Assembly: GCA_028671895.1 (NCBI GenBank)
Contig: CM053800.1
Span: forward strand, 23,209,886 to 23,273,885
DNA from: Oenanthe sinensis
Lineage: Eukaryota; Streptophyta; Magnoliopsida; Apiales; Apiaceae
Reading direction: 5' to 3'
DNA: 64,000 bases
Position 1 is the stretch's first letter. Each line of letters opens with the position of its first letter. Under the pieces are notes generated by a model. That model was given only the letters and a program-made list of their open reading frames with translations. It ran no database searches and was not told where the DNA came from. The translations under genes were made by a program, and so were the position numbers. This document shows positions 10,989-22,199 of the stretch, one piece after another.

Positions 10989-13900
10989 TTTGTTTTGACT
11001 GTGTGCAGGGAAAAAGAAGAAATCTTTGGTACTTGGACAGTGGGTGTTCAAGACACGTGACTGGAGATAAATCCCTGCTCACAAAGTTTGAGGAGAAAGC
11101 TGGCCCTGGAGTAACTTTTGGAGATGACAGCAAAGGGCACACCATGGGATATGGCTTGATTTCAAAAGAGAATGTCATCATTAAACCTGTTGCATTAGTT
11201 GATGGCTTAAGACATAACTTGTTAAGCATAAGTCAACTATGTGACAATGGAAATAAAGTCTGTTTCACAACAGAAGCATGCATAATTTCCAACAAGGTAG
11301 ATGGAAGCCTGGTCATGACTGGGAATAGAAAAGGGAATGTGTACATAGCTGACTTCAACTCAACAAATGCAGAATCAATGACTTGTCTTCTCTCTAAGGC
11401 AAGTACAAATGAAAGTTGGCTGTGGCATAAGAAATTAGCTCACTTGAATTTCAAAACCATGAATCTCTTGGTTAAGAAAAATCAAGTGAGAGGCTTACCA
11501 CAAATGGAATTTGTCAAGGATGGACTTTGTGATGCTTGTCAGAAAGGAAAACAGAGGAAGACATCATTTAAGTCGAAATTGGAATCTTCAATTGAAAAGC
11601 CACTTGAGTTATTACATATGGATTTGTTTGGTCCTGTAAATATCATGTCTATTGCAAAGAAGAAGTATGCTCTAGTCATTGTGGATGATTTTTCAAGATT
11701 CTCATGGACTTATTTTCTACATTCAAAGGATGAAGCTAGTCATCTCATCATCAAGCACATAAGAGAAAATGAGAAAAATCTTGAATTGGATGTAAAGAAG
11801 ATAAGGAGTGACAATGGAACAGAATTCAAAAATTCCACAATGAAAGAGTTCTGTGAATCAAAATGAATCATACACACATTCTCTGCACCCAGAACACCTC
11901 AACAAAATGGGGTAGTTGAAAGGAAAAATAGGACATTGATTGAAGCTGATAGAACCATGTTGGAAGATGCCAAACTCCCAACATACTTCTGGGCTGAGGC
12001 CATAAACACAGCATGTTTTACTCAAAACATCTCCCTAGTAAATAAAGCTCAAGGGAAGACTCCTTATCAAGAAAGACAAAAAGCCAAAGGTGGGATTTCT
12101 TCATGTCTTTGGCTGCAAGTGCTATGTACTAAGAAATCAAGGTGAAAACCTAGGAAAATTTGAAGCCAAGGCTGATGAAGCTATATTTGTTGGGTATGCA
12201 CTATCAGGCGTAGCCTATAGAGTCTACAATCTCAGACTACACATTATTATGGAATCTGTACATGTAGTATTTGATGATAAAAAGATTCAAGGCTTGTTTG
12301 ATGAAGGAAATCATGACACACTGCATTTTGAGAATGAATCAAATGATGTAAATGATGATGAAGAGGCAGAAATTATAAAACCTCAAGTGTTCAGAAACCC
12401 AATATCAGTTGATGTTATTGCATCAATGGATAATTTATCAGTTGACAGAAATCCATCAACTGATAATGCATCAACTGATAACTCCTCAACGGATAATCAA
12501 CAATCTACATCAAGGGTATCCACTTCAGGGGGAGGGTTTCAGAATCAATCTACAAATTCAGATCACTTTGAGTTCAATACAAATGATCATGAAGCTTCAT
12601 CATCAAGGCAAAATTTGTCTCCTCAAAGAAAATGGACAAGAAGCCATCCATTTGAACTAATTATTGGAAATGCAGAAGATGGTGTCAAGACAAGAAGTGC
12701 TACTCAAAATGAGTGTCTGTATAGCAGTTTTCTATCTCAAGAAGAACCCAAAAGAATTGAAGAGGCTCTCATGGATCCTGATTGGGTTTTGGCTATGCAA
12801 GAAGAACTGAATCAGTTTGAAAGAAATAAAGTATGGAAGCTGGTGCCCAGACCAAAAGATAGATCAGTAATTGGTACAAAATGGGTATTCAGAAACAAAA
12901 TGGATGAAACTGGTATTGTGACTAGGAACAAAGCAAGGCTTGTAGCAAAGGGTTATTCACAAGAAGAAGGAATTGATTTTGATGAAACTTTTGCACCAGT
13001 TGCAAGGTTAGAAGCAATTAGAATCTTTCTGGCTTATGCTGCACATGCTAATTTCAAAGTCTACCAGATGGATGTGAAAAGTGCATTTTTGAATGGAGTA
13101 CTAGAAGAGGAAGTCTATGTGGAACAACCTCCTGGCTTTGAAGATCCAAAATTTCCTAACTTTGTCTACTTTTTACTCAAAGCACTTTATGGCTTGAAGC
13201 AAGCACCAAGGGCCTGGTATGACACTTTATCTCAGTTTCTCATTGAGAATCATTTCATAAGAGGTACTGTTGATAAAACTCTATTCAGTAGAAATGTTAA
13301 TGGCTCTATCATTCTTGTACAAATTTATGTGGATGACATTATTTTTGGATCAACAAATGAGGAACTTTGCAAGAAGTTTGCCAAACTAATGCAGAGTAAA
13401 TATGAAATGAGCATGATGGGAGAGCTTACCTACTTTCTTGGGTTACAAGTCAAACAGGTTAAGGATGGTATTTTTATAAATCAAACAAAGTACATTCATG
13501 ATTTGTTAAAGAAATTTGAGTTAAGTGAATGTTCTTCTGCAAAAACTCCCATGGCCACTGCCACTAAACTTGAATTAAATACCAAAGAAGCTAAGGTGGA
13601 TATTTCAAGTTATAGAGGCATTGTAGGCTCACTTTTGTATTTAACTGCTAGTAGGCCAGATATAATGTTCTCTACATGCTTATGTGCTAGATTTCAGGCT
13701 GATCCTAGAGAATCTCATTTAGTAGCTATTAAAAGAATTTTCAGATATCTTAAGGGTACATCAAATTTAGGTATTTGGTATCCTAGAGATTCAGGTTTTA
13801 ATCTAATAGGCTACTCAGATGCAGATTATGCAGGTTGCAAAATAGACAGGAAAAGTACTACAGGCACCTGTCAATTTCTGGGAAACAAACTTGTGTCATG

Positions 13901-14276
13901 GTTTAGCAAAAAGCAACATTCAGTATCAACTTCAACTGCAGAAGCTGAGTACATTGCTGCTGGAAGTTGCTGTGCACAAATTTTATGGATGAGGAATCAA
14001 CTATTTGACTATGGGTTCAACTTGAACAAAATTCCCATCTTCTGTGACAATACAAGTGCCATTGTAATAACAGAAAATCCTGTGCAACATTCCAGAACCA
14101 AACACATTGACATAAGGTATCATTTCATTAGGGAACATGTAATGAATGGTACAGTTGAATTACATTTTGTCCCTAGTGAACAACAACTTGCAGACATATT
14201 TACCAAACCTCTAGATGAATCTACTTTTAATAGATTAGTCTGTGAGTTAGGTATGCTTAATTATGCTCATGCTTAA
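10967..14276 (+). pseudogene. pol: Sirevirus pol: protease, integrase, reverse transcriptase, RNase H, broken
   Basis: Protease active-site LDSGCSRH has its Asp at 11036. Integrase shows the zinc-binding His pair in WHKKLAHLN (near 11422) and Cys pair in CDACQKG (near 11528). Its catalytic Asp residues are in HMDLFGP (11621) and SDNGTE (11810), and its Glu in VVERKN (11918). RT has YQMDVKSAFLNG, ALYGLKQAPRAW and YVDD (13326). RNase H has YSDADYAG, STAEAEYIA and CDNTSA. Two lesions are visible: a TGA at 11864-11866 between the second Asp and the Glu of integrase, and a one-base frameshift near 12075-12084. The frame also differs from gag by one base at the gag/pol join. A Ser-x-Asp linker (12403-12498) separates integrase from RT. 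It ends with TAA after NYAHA. Confidence 0.94.
12403..12498. repeat. TCRAYNGAT motif cluster inside pol linker
   Basis: About six motif copies (TATCAGTTGAT, TCAATGGATAA, TCAACTGATAA twice, TCAACGGATAA) in the linker between integrase and RT. In frame they give SVD, SMDN, SVD, STDN, STDN, STDN. Both orientations of the motif are used, yet always in the Ser-x-Asp reading frame. Confidence 0.8.
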
Positions 14277-14813
14277 AATGTCTGTCAAGTTTTGTAGCCA
14301 TTGTTCACATTTATCAATGGATATTTATCTATCGACAGATAATTACCTAAGTAATTGTTTATCGACGGATAAATCCCTTCTTATTTGATCAACAGATAAA
14401 TGTTATTCCTATCGATGGATATTTATCTATCGACAGTTAATTACCTTGGTAGTTAGTGATCGATCGATAAATGATTAATTCTCTATTTTATCCGTCGATA
14501 GTAATAGAATTTCTACAGTTTTATTCATCTGTTGATCAGATTATAGCCGTTGGAGAATTACCATCTCGGGTAATAAACTACAGTCTTTTATACATCAACG
14601 GTTATCTGCCTAATTAAAAAGTCCTTTCAAGTCTTTTTAATACTAGAAAATATAAATAGCAGTTGCAATTAAAAATTCATTCTTACCTGATATTTTTCTC
14701 TCTCTAAACTATTCATCTCTGTCTCTCTCTCTCAAGCTAATTTTATCTAATTCTCACGAGCTCTCACAAATTCTTTCAAGTTCACTTTAATTTCTTGAAT
14801 ATTAACTGAAAGA
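14277..14813 (+). promoter_or_regulatory. pol/extra-ORF spacer with motif cluster and leader
   Basis: This 537-bp stretch has no gene. Positions 14311-14540 hold about 12 short motifs (TCAATGGATA, ATCGACAGATAA, ATCGACGGATAA, TCAACAGATAA, ATCGATGGATA and reverse forms). They are followed by a TATAAATA (14651-14658), a CT-rich stretch (about 14693-14745) and a pyrimidine-ending AG (near 14780). The ATG of the extra ORF is at 14814. This is either an internal promoter with leader or a splice acceptor region serving the extra ORF. Confidence 0.6.
14651..14658 (+). promoter_or_regulatory. possible internal TATA box upstream of the extra ORF
   Basis: TATAAATA matches the plant TATA consensus and lies 156-163 bp before the ATG at 14814. 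The intervening leader is rich in CTCTCT, like plant Y-patch core promoters. In AT-rich DNA a chance match is possible. A pyrimidine tract followed by CAG/AAG would look similar if the ORF were instead reached by splicing. Confidence 0.4.
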
Positions 14814-17800
14814 ATGGCACCACAAAAGAAGATCGTCTCTTCCACTGGGTTCACCTATGAACAGAACAACTTCACAGCATGTCTAACGGTGAATGATGCT
14901 CCTGTGGACTTTCATCCATTGATGCGATTCCTAGGAGATTGCAAAGTTTCCAAAGCTCTCAGCGAAGCACCAACAATCGTGTGTTCCTTTGTTGAAGAAC
15001 TGTGGACCTCTGCAGAGATTTCACCAGATGGGAAGGTAATTTCTTATTCTTGCAAAGGTAATACCTATACAATTACTAGTACTTCATTATCTGAATGTTT
15101 AGGGTTGCCTGCAAATAATTGTAATAAACCACCCACTGAAAATGAAATTAGGGACATGTTAGAATCCGTTAATTATGCAAATGCTGAAACTGGATTAGGA
15201 GAAGTTGTTAGGAAAAATCTTAGGAAAGAATGGAGTTATTTCTTTGATGCCATAATTAAAGTATTTTCTGGAAAAATAAGTAATTTTGATGCAATTACGA
15301 TCAGTATGCAAGAAATTGCTTATTCTATCCTGTTTGATAAATACTTCGATTTTGGCACACTACTCCTAAATGAATTATCTGCTAAGTTAGGACCCAAGTC
15401 ATCTAGGAAAAATAATATCTACTTTGCAAGATTTTTCATGATGATTATTAATGCCTCTGTTGGAGAGTATGAAATAAGTGCAGATATGGAGTCCTTGGAG
15501 CCATGGATGCAAAACAAGAGGGTCTTCAAGGATCTTGTGAGAATCAACTTACACCCTAAGTTGTGCCTCATTTATCCTCCTCTTGTACAGGTATATCTTC
15601 AAAATCTCCATCTTGTACATTCTTCTTCAAAATCTCAAATTCCTTTGCCTTCAGCAACAATGGAGGGAGATGGAAATGCCCCCATTCCTCCTACCCAAGT
15701 TGCACAACCTTCCAAACACAAGTCTGATAAAACCACCTCAGTAGTTTCTCAAAAAACTACTGTTGTAAGATCTAAGAAAATAAAAACCACTAAGGGGAGT
15801 GTGAAGGTGGTTGATAAGGGTGAGGGAACTGGCCAACATCAAGAAAGCCAGAAGAATAAGGAGAGTGAGATTGAAAGGAACTAGCCAGCCACCAGTCCAA
15901 TCTCCCTACAGATTGAGGCTGTAGTAAAGGACTTGAACACATCCCTAGTTGCATCTTCTCAAAAAGATGTAACTATTGAAAAGAGGTCTCAACCAGGACC
16001 ATCAGATGGGGATAAAGGTCACCAAATAATACAGCCATACAAAAGAAGAAAGAAGGTTACAAATACTGCACAGGACACACACACACTTGCAAAGCCAAAT
16101 GAAAATTTGGTGGAGCCTTCAGTTTCTTCTTTTGATGTGTCTCAGAATCTTCCTGAGGCACAACCCCATTCTTTATCTGAATCTTCTCCTCAATCTCCCT
16201 CAAAAACTATTTCTTCAGAAACAGTGTTGATTGACAACTTCATTGTTTCAAATTCACCCTCTTTGCAACTCAGGGTGGAGCCAACACTCTCACCTGCATC
16301 ACCAAATAAGGTTAACACCTTGGTTGATCAGGAAAATACTGTAATTTCTCTCCAGTCAATGGATATTATGCAATCAACTGATAACTTCCAACATCCATTG
16401 ACTAGTTCACTTTCATCGATGGATATCCTTACATCCATCGACGAGCTCCCGTCAACGGATATTCATCCATCGATGGATACTTCTTATCCATCGATTGATC
16501 CCTTAATGTCAATTCATGAATCATCCATTGAAACACTTCAGGTGGCCAATACTCTATTAGGATTGAGTGGAGTGGGTGAGGTGTGTGAGAGGCAAGGTTT
16601 GCATACCTTGGCAAAATGAGAGTGTGTGAATGAGGGGCCCTCAAATTCTTCTGAGGTGGCAAAAGGAGAGGGTGTGAGAAAAGAGAGACCCACCTTAGCA
16701 GGTGATGAAAAAGGAGAGGAAAGTAAGGGAGAGGTGAGAATCCAGGATGAGATCCTGATGCAAGAAAAGAGAGAAGAGAGTGAGAGAGAAAAGAATAGAG
16801 AGAAACCAATTTCACCATCTCATGAAGCATCAACTTCTAAAACTGAGCAGTTTGAAGCAGGACTCACCCAGGAGTTGGGGCTGGAGTCAGGGGGAGTTGT
16901 AGACTATGAAGTCCCTGCAGGAGTTGCAGAAGTCAACATGGAGGTGGATGATGAAATTGATGTCAATCTTGATGCTTCAACCTTTCAACATGAAGATCCT
17001 CATTATCAAGAACTAGCAGCAGCATCTAATCAAATAGCTGAGCAAATGCTGGGTTTAGTGCAGACAGAAGAGCAATTCAGGAGTGGGAAAGAGTTTTTGG
17101 CCAGTCAACCTGATGATATATCCCACATGCATCCTGAAGATTTTGATGATAATTCTGATGATGAACTTCTAGATCCACAAGTGGCAAGTGATGAAATTAA
17201 TTTGGCTGAAACAGAAAGGGCCATCATTTCTCTTTACAGAAGGTCAATGGCTGAAGTAGATGTAGTGGATCCCCTGCAAAGGAGAATTCTGAACTTTTAC
17301 AGGGATAATTTGAAGATCCAGAAAATGCATGTCACAAGCTCCAACTATGAATTGAAGAAAATAAGAGAAGACATTGACAGCTCAAGGATGCATTTTGACA
17401 CCACCATTGACTCTAGACTCAGCCTCACAATGCTGACTAGAATCAAGCAAAGGTTGGACACTGAGTATTCAGCCAAGGACAAGGTAATGGAATTGGAGAA
17501 AAGAGTAGCCTCCATGGAACTCAACATGCAACAAATTTTGAAGAATCAAGTCACTCAAATCAATCTTCTGGGTAAACTCTTAGAGACTCCCTTACTCTCT
17601 CAGTCAGTAGCACAAGTGCCAGTTGCTGATAACAAAAAGGGGGAGAAGCAAGAAGCTGATGCATTGGAGAAAGCAAGTGGTACTGAAGCTGTGGTGGCAA
17701 AGTCTACAGATCCCAAGAAGGAGTTGGCTCAAGACATAGTAAGGAAATTTAATGCAATTGCTAGCAAATTCAAGGAAACAAGTTCCAGTAGCTCATAACC

Positions 17801-18746
17801 TGGTGACAGGAAAGGAAAGGGAAAGCTAATTGAAGATGATAAAAAGAAAGCTGTCACAGGTGGAGGGGAAAGTGAAAAATTGTTGAGCAAAGCCATAGTA
17901 GTTGGCATAAGAGAAAGGGAACAACAAGAAAAATCCCAAGAAGAATTAGCCATTCAATTGCAAAGGGAATATGATGAAGAGGATAGGCTAATAAGAGAAG
18001 CCAGAAGAAAAGAAGGTGAAAGGAGGCCAAGGATGAAGCAAAGAGCAAAAAAGCCCAAAGATGCACCAAAATCATCTGGAGTTAAAAGACCATTAGTTGT
18101 TGAAGACAATGAAGACAAAGAAGACAAGGAGAAGAAGCCAAAACAAGTCAAGACTGAAGGTCAAGCTTCTGGGAGTAATCAAGCCAAAGAAATAGAGGTG
18201 TTCAAACACAAATCTGAAAACTTTGTGCCAATCAAAGCTGAGGGAATGATTGCAGCAAAAGGACAAAGGAAGAAAGATGTTGATCTTCTTCACATTGAGT
18301 ATGAAGATGGATCACACTCAACCTTCACATTCAACCAAGTATTGGATCAAGGATATGGCATCTTAAGGAAAATTTACCCTATGCTCAACAGGAAGTATTA
18401 TCTAACTGAAGAGCTAGGAAAGGCCATCCTTGAAAGAATGAAGAAGATAAGGGAGGCACCTATTCAAGAAGAAAGGGATGACAGAATAAAGATCTGGAAT
18501 CCTGAAGGAAGAAAAGTGCTTCATGAGCCCTTCTACTTGATGATATATAAGGACAGGGAAGGCAGAGAAAAATGCATTGATATTTGTCAAGAAATAGACA
18601 AACTGCCCAATCTGGAATTAAATCATCTGGCAAGTCAATTGGACTACAGGATTGAAGATGAGAAGATATTGAAGGGAACCCTCTACAGGAAGATGAAGGA
18701 GAATGAAGACAAGATGAATGAGTCAAGGGGAAGAAGGAGAAGATAG
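14814..18746 (+). pseudogene. long extra ORF in env position of the Sirevirus (1311 codons, three stops)
   Basis: The frame starts with MAPQKKIVSS in strong start context (A at -3, G at +4). It continues in one frame to TAG at 18744, interrupted by TAG 15882, TGA 16617 and TAA 17796. Residues 1-250 look folded and resemble the plant transposon-associated domain found in such ORFs (from memory). About 270-600 is Ser/Thr/Pro-rich and includes a Ser-x-Asp segment at 16355-16530. About 840-930 is a probable coiled coil. About 1020-1090 is highly charged. About 1160-1270 looks folded again. I see no signal peptide and no hydrophobic membrane span, so env describes position only. Its role is unknown. 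The stops make it a pseudogene in this copy. Confidence 0.75.
16355..16530. repeat. TCRAYNGAT motif cluster inside the extra ORF
   Basis: About a dozen motif copies in both orientations (TCAATGGATA, TCAACTGATAA, ATCCATTGA, ATCGATGGATA, ATCCATCGA, TCAACGGATA, TATCCATCGATTGAT) in 176 bp. They are again read as SMD, STD, SID in the ORF frame. This is the densest coding cluster in the element. Confidence 0.82.
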
Positions 18747-18926
18747 GAGATTCAACCTTAATCATCAAAATTATCAGAATTCATCCCTGTCTGGTATCTG
18801 ATTACTCTGTCTCAAACTTTACTTATCAATATTGTAATTCTTGCTAAGAATGAAAATGTTCAGGAGTTTTGTTATCATCAACAGAAAATTTATGCATATT
18901 TTACATATTCATAAATAGGGGGAGAT
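18747..18926 (+). promoter_or_regulatory. 3' non-coding end and polypurine tract of the Sirevirus
   Basis: A short AT-rich untranslated stretch ends in AAATAGGGGGAGAT (18913-18926), directly against the LTR start TGTTAGG at 18927. The tract is the plus-strand primer site and has the AGGGGGAGATTG form typical of these elements. Confidence 0.85.
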
Positions 18927-20118
18927 TGTTAGGAATTATGAGTTTTGATGATAACAAATTACTTAGAATTTCAATAGGGACTCAAAATTATTTTGTAACT
19001 GATCAATGGATATGACTTATAAATATCCATTGACTAGGAAACCAGTTATGAGTTGAAACTTGTTTATCAACTGATAAACTGGATTGTAGCATTGATTTAT
19101 GTTTCACTATCAATTGATTGTATTACCTCGATGGATGCAATGATGTAGTCAACTGATGTTATTGACTTCAATTTCTAGCTTCACAACAGATGTGAAGAAT
19201 GGCTGATCAATTGTAAATATTCTAAGTCAGAATTCTCACAAGTGAAGTGATCAACTGATGTTGAAGTCGATGGATGAAGACACTACTCAACGGATGAAAG
19301 CTATCAACTGATACAAGTCATCAATGGATAATTACAGTCAACAGATAAAGAACCATTAATGGATAAGGAGTCGATGGATAACTCAATTATCCATCGACAC
19401 ATCAACTGATCAACAGATATCCTATCCATCGATGGATAAGCAAAGGTGAATCAACTGATAAGCTTAACAACATTTATCAGTTGATTAAAGTTTCCCTATT
19501 TAGCTAAAGCCAGAAATTACGGGAACAGTGCAGAAACTGAATCATTGGAAGACAGTCCTGTCAGGATTGTGAAGACTTTCAAGGCAACACAGCATCCAAG
19601 GAATATCTTAAGACAAAGACACTTCCAGAGCTAGTTAGTTCTACAAGGAAGGCTGTGAAAAGAAGCTAGTTTCTATTTTTATGTAAACAGTATAAATTGT
19701 AATATTATATTGTTATCAGTCGATAGAAAACTAGAGCAGTAGTTTTTGTATAAAAAGCAAAAACACAGTAGCAAAGAAAAAGAGAAGTTTTTAGAAGAAC
19801 TCAAGAAAAGCAAAGTAGAAAATCAGGCAGAACTTGTAATGCTTTTCTAAGTTCTACATTCAACTTTGTACGCAGCTTAGTATTTTTACTAAGATCAATT
19901 GAAAGAAAAAACTCACTAGTGGAAAAACAATCCACTGGTAAGTTTTAATCTTGTTGTTTCTGTTTTCAACACTTTAGTTATCCAGTTCTTAGTTACATCA
20001 ATCTTAATTAAACACTCTCATTGTACAAACTTATTTCCGCAAGAAGTTGAATTAATTCTTAAGTTTGTATTCAACCCCCCCCCTTCTCCAAACTTAGTGT
20101 ACTTAAGGGCGAATAACA
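18927..20118 (+). repeat. 3' LTR of the Sirevirus (1192 bp)
   Basis: Starts TGTTAGGAATTATGAG after the purine tract and ends GGGCGAATAACA at 20118, followed by CTCGT and satellite. It differs from the two internal-less LTRs by about 15 substitutions and has a 9-C run. The motif cluster lies at about 18997-19495. The 8-bp inverted repeat seen in the other copies carries a mismatch here (GGT for AGT). Confidence 0.93.
19749..19757 (+). promoter_or_regulatory. TATA box of the Sirevirus LTR
   Basis: TATAAAAAG is the best TATA consensus in the LTR and is conserved in the two other copies (5198-5206, 7844-7852). It would place the transcript start about 30 bp downstream, in the A-rich stretch that follows. 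The 3' position means it could fire into adjacent satellite in this orientation. Confidence 0.55.
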
Positions 20119-22199
20119 CTCGTTCGAACTTGGAAACAACTTGTAGCTTCATTCTTGACTCGTTTGAACATGGTAACAAATTGTAAACTCTTGTAGGATC
20201 ATTCTTTGCTCATTTGACCATGAAAACAATTTATATAAACTTGAGACTTCATTCTTGACTCGTTCGAACTTATAAACAACTTATAGCTTCATTATTGACT
20301 CGTTTGAACTTGGAAACAACTTGTAAACTCTTGTATGATCACTCTTGGCTCATTTGAACATGAAAACAATTCATAACAACTTCTTACTTCATTCTTGACT
20401 CGTTCGAACTTGGAAACAACTTGTAATTTCATTCTTGACTCGTTTGAACATAGAAACAACTAGTAAACTCCTGTAGGATTATTCTTGGCTCAATTGAACA
20501 TGAAAAAAATACATAAAAACTTCTGACTTCATTCTTGACTCGTTCGAACATGGAAACAACTTGTAGCATCATTCTTGACTCGTTTGGACATGGAAACAAC
20601 TTGTAAACTCTTGTAGGATCATTCTTGGCTCATTTGAACATGCAAACAATTTATAAAAACTTGAGACTTTATTCTTGACTCGTTCGAACTTGGAAACAAC
20701 TTGTAGCTTCATTCTTGACTCGTTTGAACATGGTAACAAATTGTAAACTCTTGTAGGATCATTCTTTGCTCATTTGACCATGAAAACAATTTATAAAAAC
20801 TTGAGACTTCATTCTTGACTCGTTCGAACTTATAAACAACTTATAGCTTCCTTATTGACTCGTTTGAACATGGAAACAACTTGTAAACTCTTGTAGGATC
20901 ATTCTTGGCTCATTTAAACATGAAAATAATTCATAACAACATCTTACTTCATTCTTGACTCGTTCGAACTTGGAAACAACTTGTAGCTTCATTCTTGACT
21001 CGTTTGAACATGCTAACAAATTGTAAACTCTTGTAGGATCATTCTTGGCTCATTTGAACATGAAAACAATTTATAACAACTTGAGACTTCATTCTTGACT
21101 CGTTCAAACTTGTAAACAACTTTTAACTTCATTATTGACTCGTTTGAACTTGGAAACAACTTGTAAACTCTTGTAGGATCACTCTTGGATCATTTGAACA
21201 TGAAAACAATTCATAACAACTTCTTACTTCACTCTTGGCTCATTTGAACATGCAAACAATTTAAAAAAACTTGAGACTTTATTCTTGACTCGTTCGAACT
21301 TGGAAACAACTTGTAGCTTCATTCTTGACTCGTTTGAACATGGTAACAAATTGTAAACTCTTGTAGGATCATTCTTTACTCATTTGACCATGAAAACAAT
21401 TTATAAAAACTTGAGACTTCATTCTTGACTCGTTCGAACTTATAAACAACTTATAGCTTCATTATTGACTCGTTTGAACATGGAAACAACTTGTAAACTC
21501 TTGTAGGATCATTCTTGGCTCATTTAAACATGAAAATAATTCATAACAACATCTTACTTCATTCTTGACTCGTTCGAACTTGGAAATAACTTATAGCTTC
21601 ATTCTTGACTCGTTTGAACATGGTAACAAATTGTAAACTCTTGTAGGATCATTCTTGGCTCATTTGAACATGAAAACAATTTATAACAACTTGAGACTTC
21701 ATTCTTGACTCGTTCAAACTTGTAAACAACTTTTAGCTTCATTATTGACTCGTTTGAACTTGGAAACAACTTGTAAACTCTTGTAGGATCACTCTTGGCT
21801 CATTTGAACATGAAAACAATTCATAACAACTTCTTACTTCATTCTTGACTTGTTCGAACTTGGAAACATATTATAACTTCATTCTTGACTCGTTTGAACA
21901 AGGAAACAAATTGTAAACTCTTGTAGGATCATTCTTTACTCATTTGACCATGAAAACAATTTATAAAAACTTGAGACTTCATTCTTCACTCGTTCGAACT
22001 TATAAACAACTTATAGCTTCATTATTGACTCGTTTGAACATGGAAACAACTTGTAAACTCTTGTAGGATCATTCTTGGCTCATTTAAACATGAAAATAAT
22101 TCATAACAACATCTTACTTCATTCTTGACTCGTTCGAACTTGGAAACAACTTGTAGCTTCATTCTTGACTCGTTTGAACATGGTAACAAATTGTAAACT

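Larger units (their letters stand above)
8653..20118 (+). mobile_element. 5'-truncated Sirevirus-lineage Ty1/copia element
   Basis: About 11.5 kb of element with gag (8655-10988), pol (10967-14276), a long extra ORF (14814-18746), polypurine tract (18914-18926) and 3' LTR (18927-20118). The copia order protease-integrase-RT-RNase H, the large gag with coiled coil, the extra ORF after pol and the roughly 1.2-kb LTR ending in a poly-C segment fit the Sirevirus (SIRE/Maximus) lineage. The 5' LTR, primer-binding site, leader and gag N-terminus are missing, and the break joins satellite directly. All ORFs are disrupted, so the copy is inactive. The 3' flank is CTCGT plus satellite, the same junction as at the two LTR copies upstream, so all three probably trace to one insertion event. 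Confidence 0.93.
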
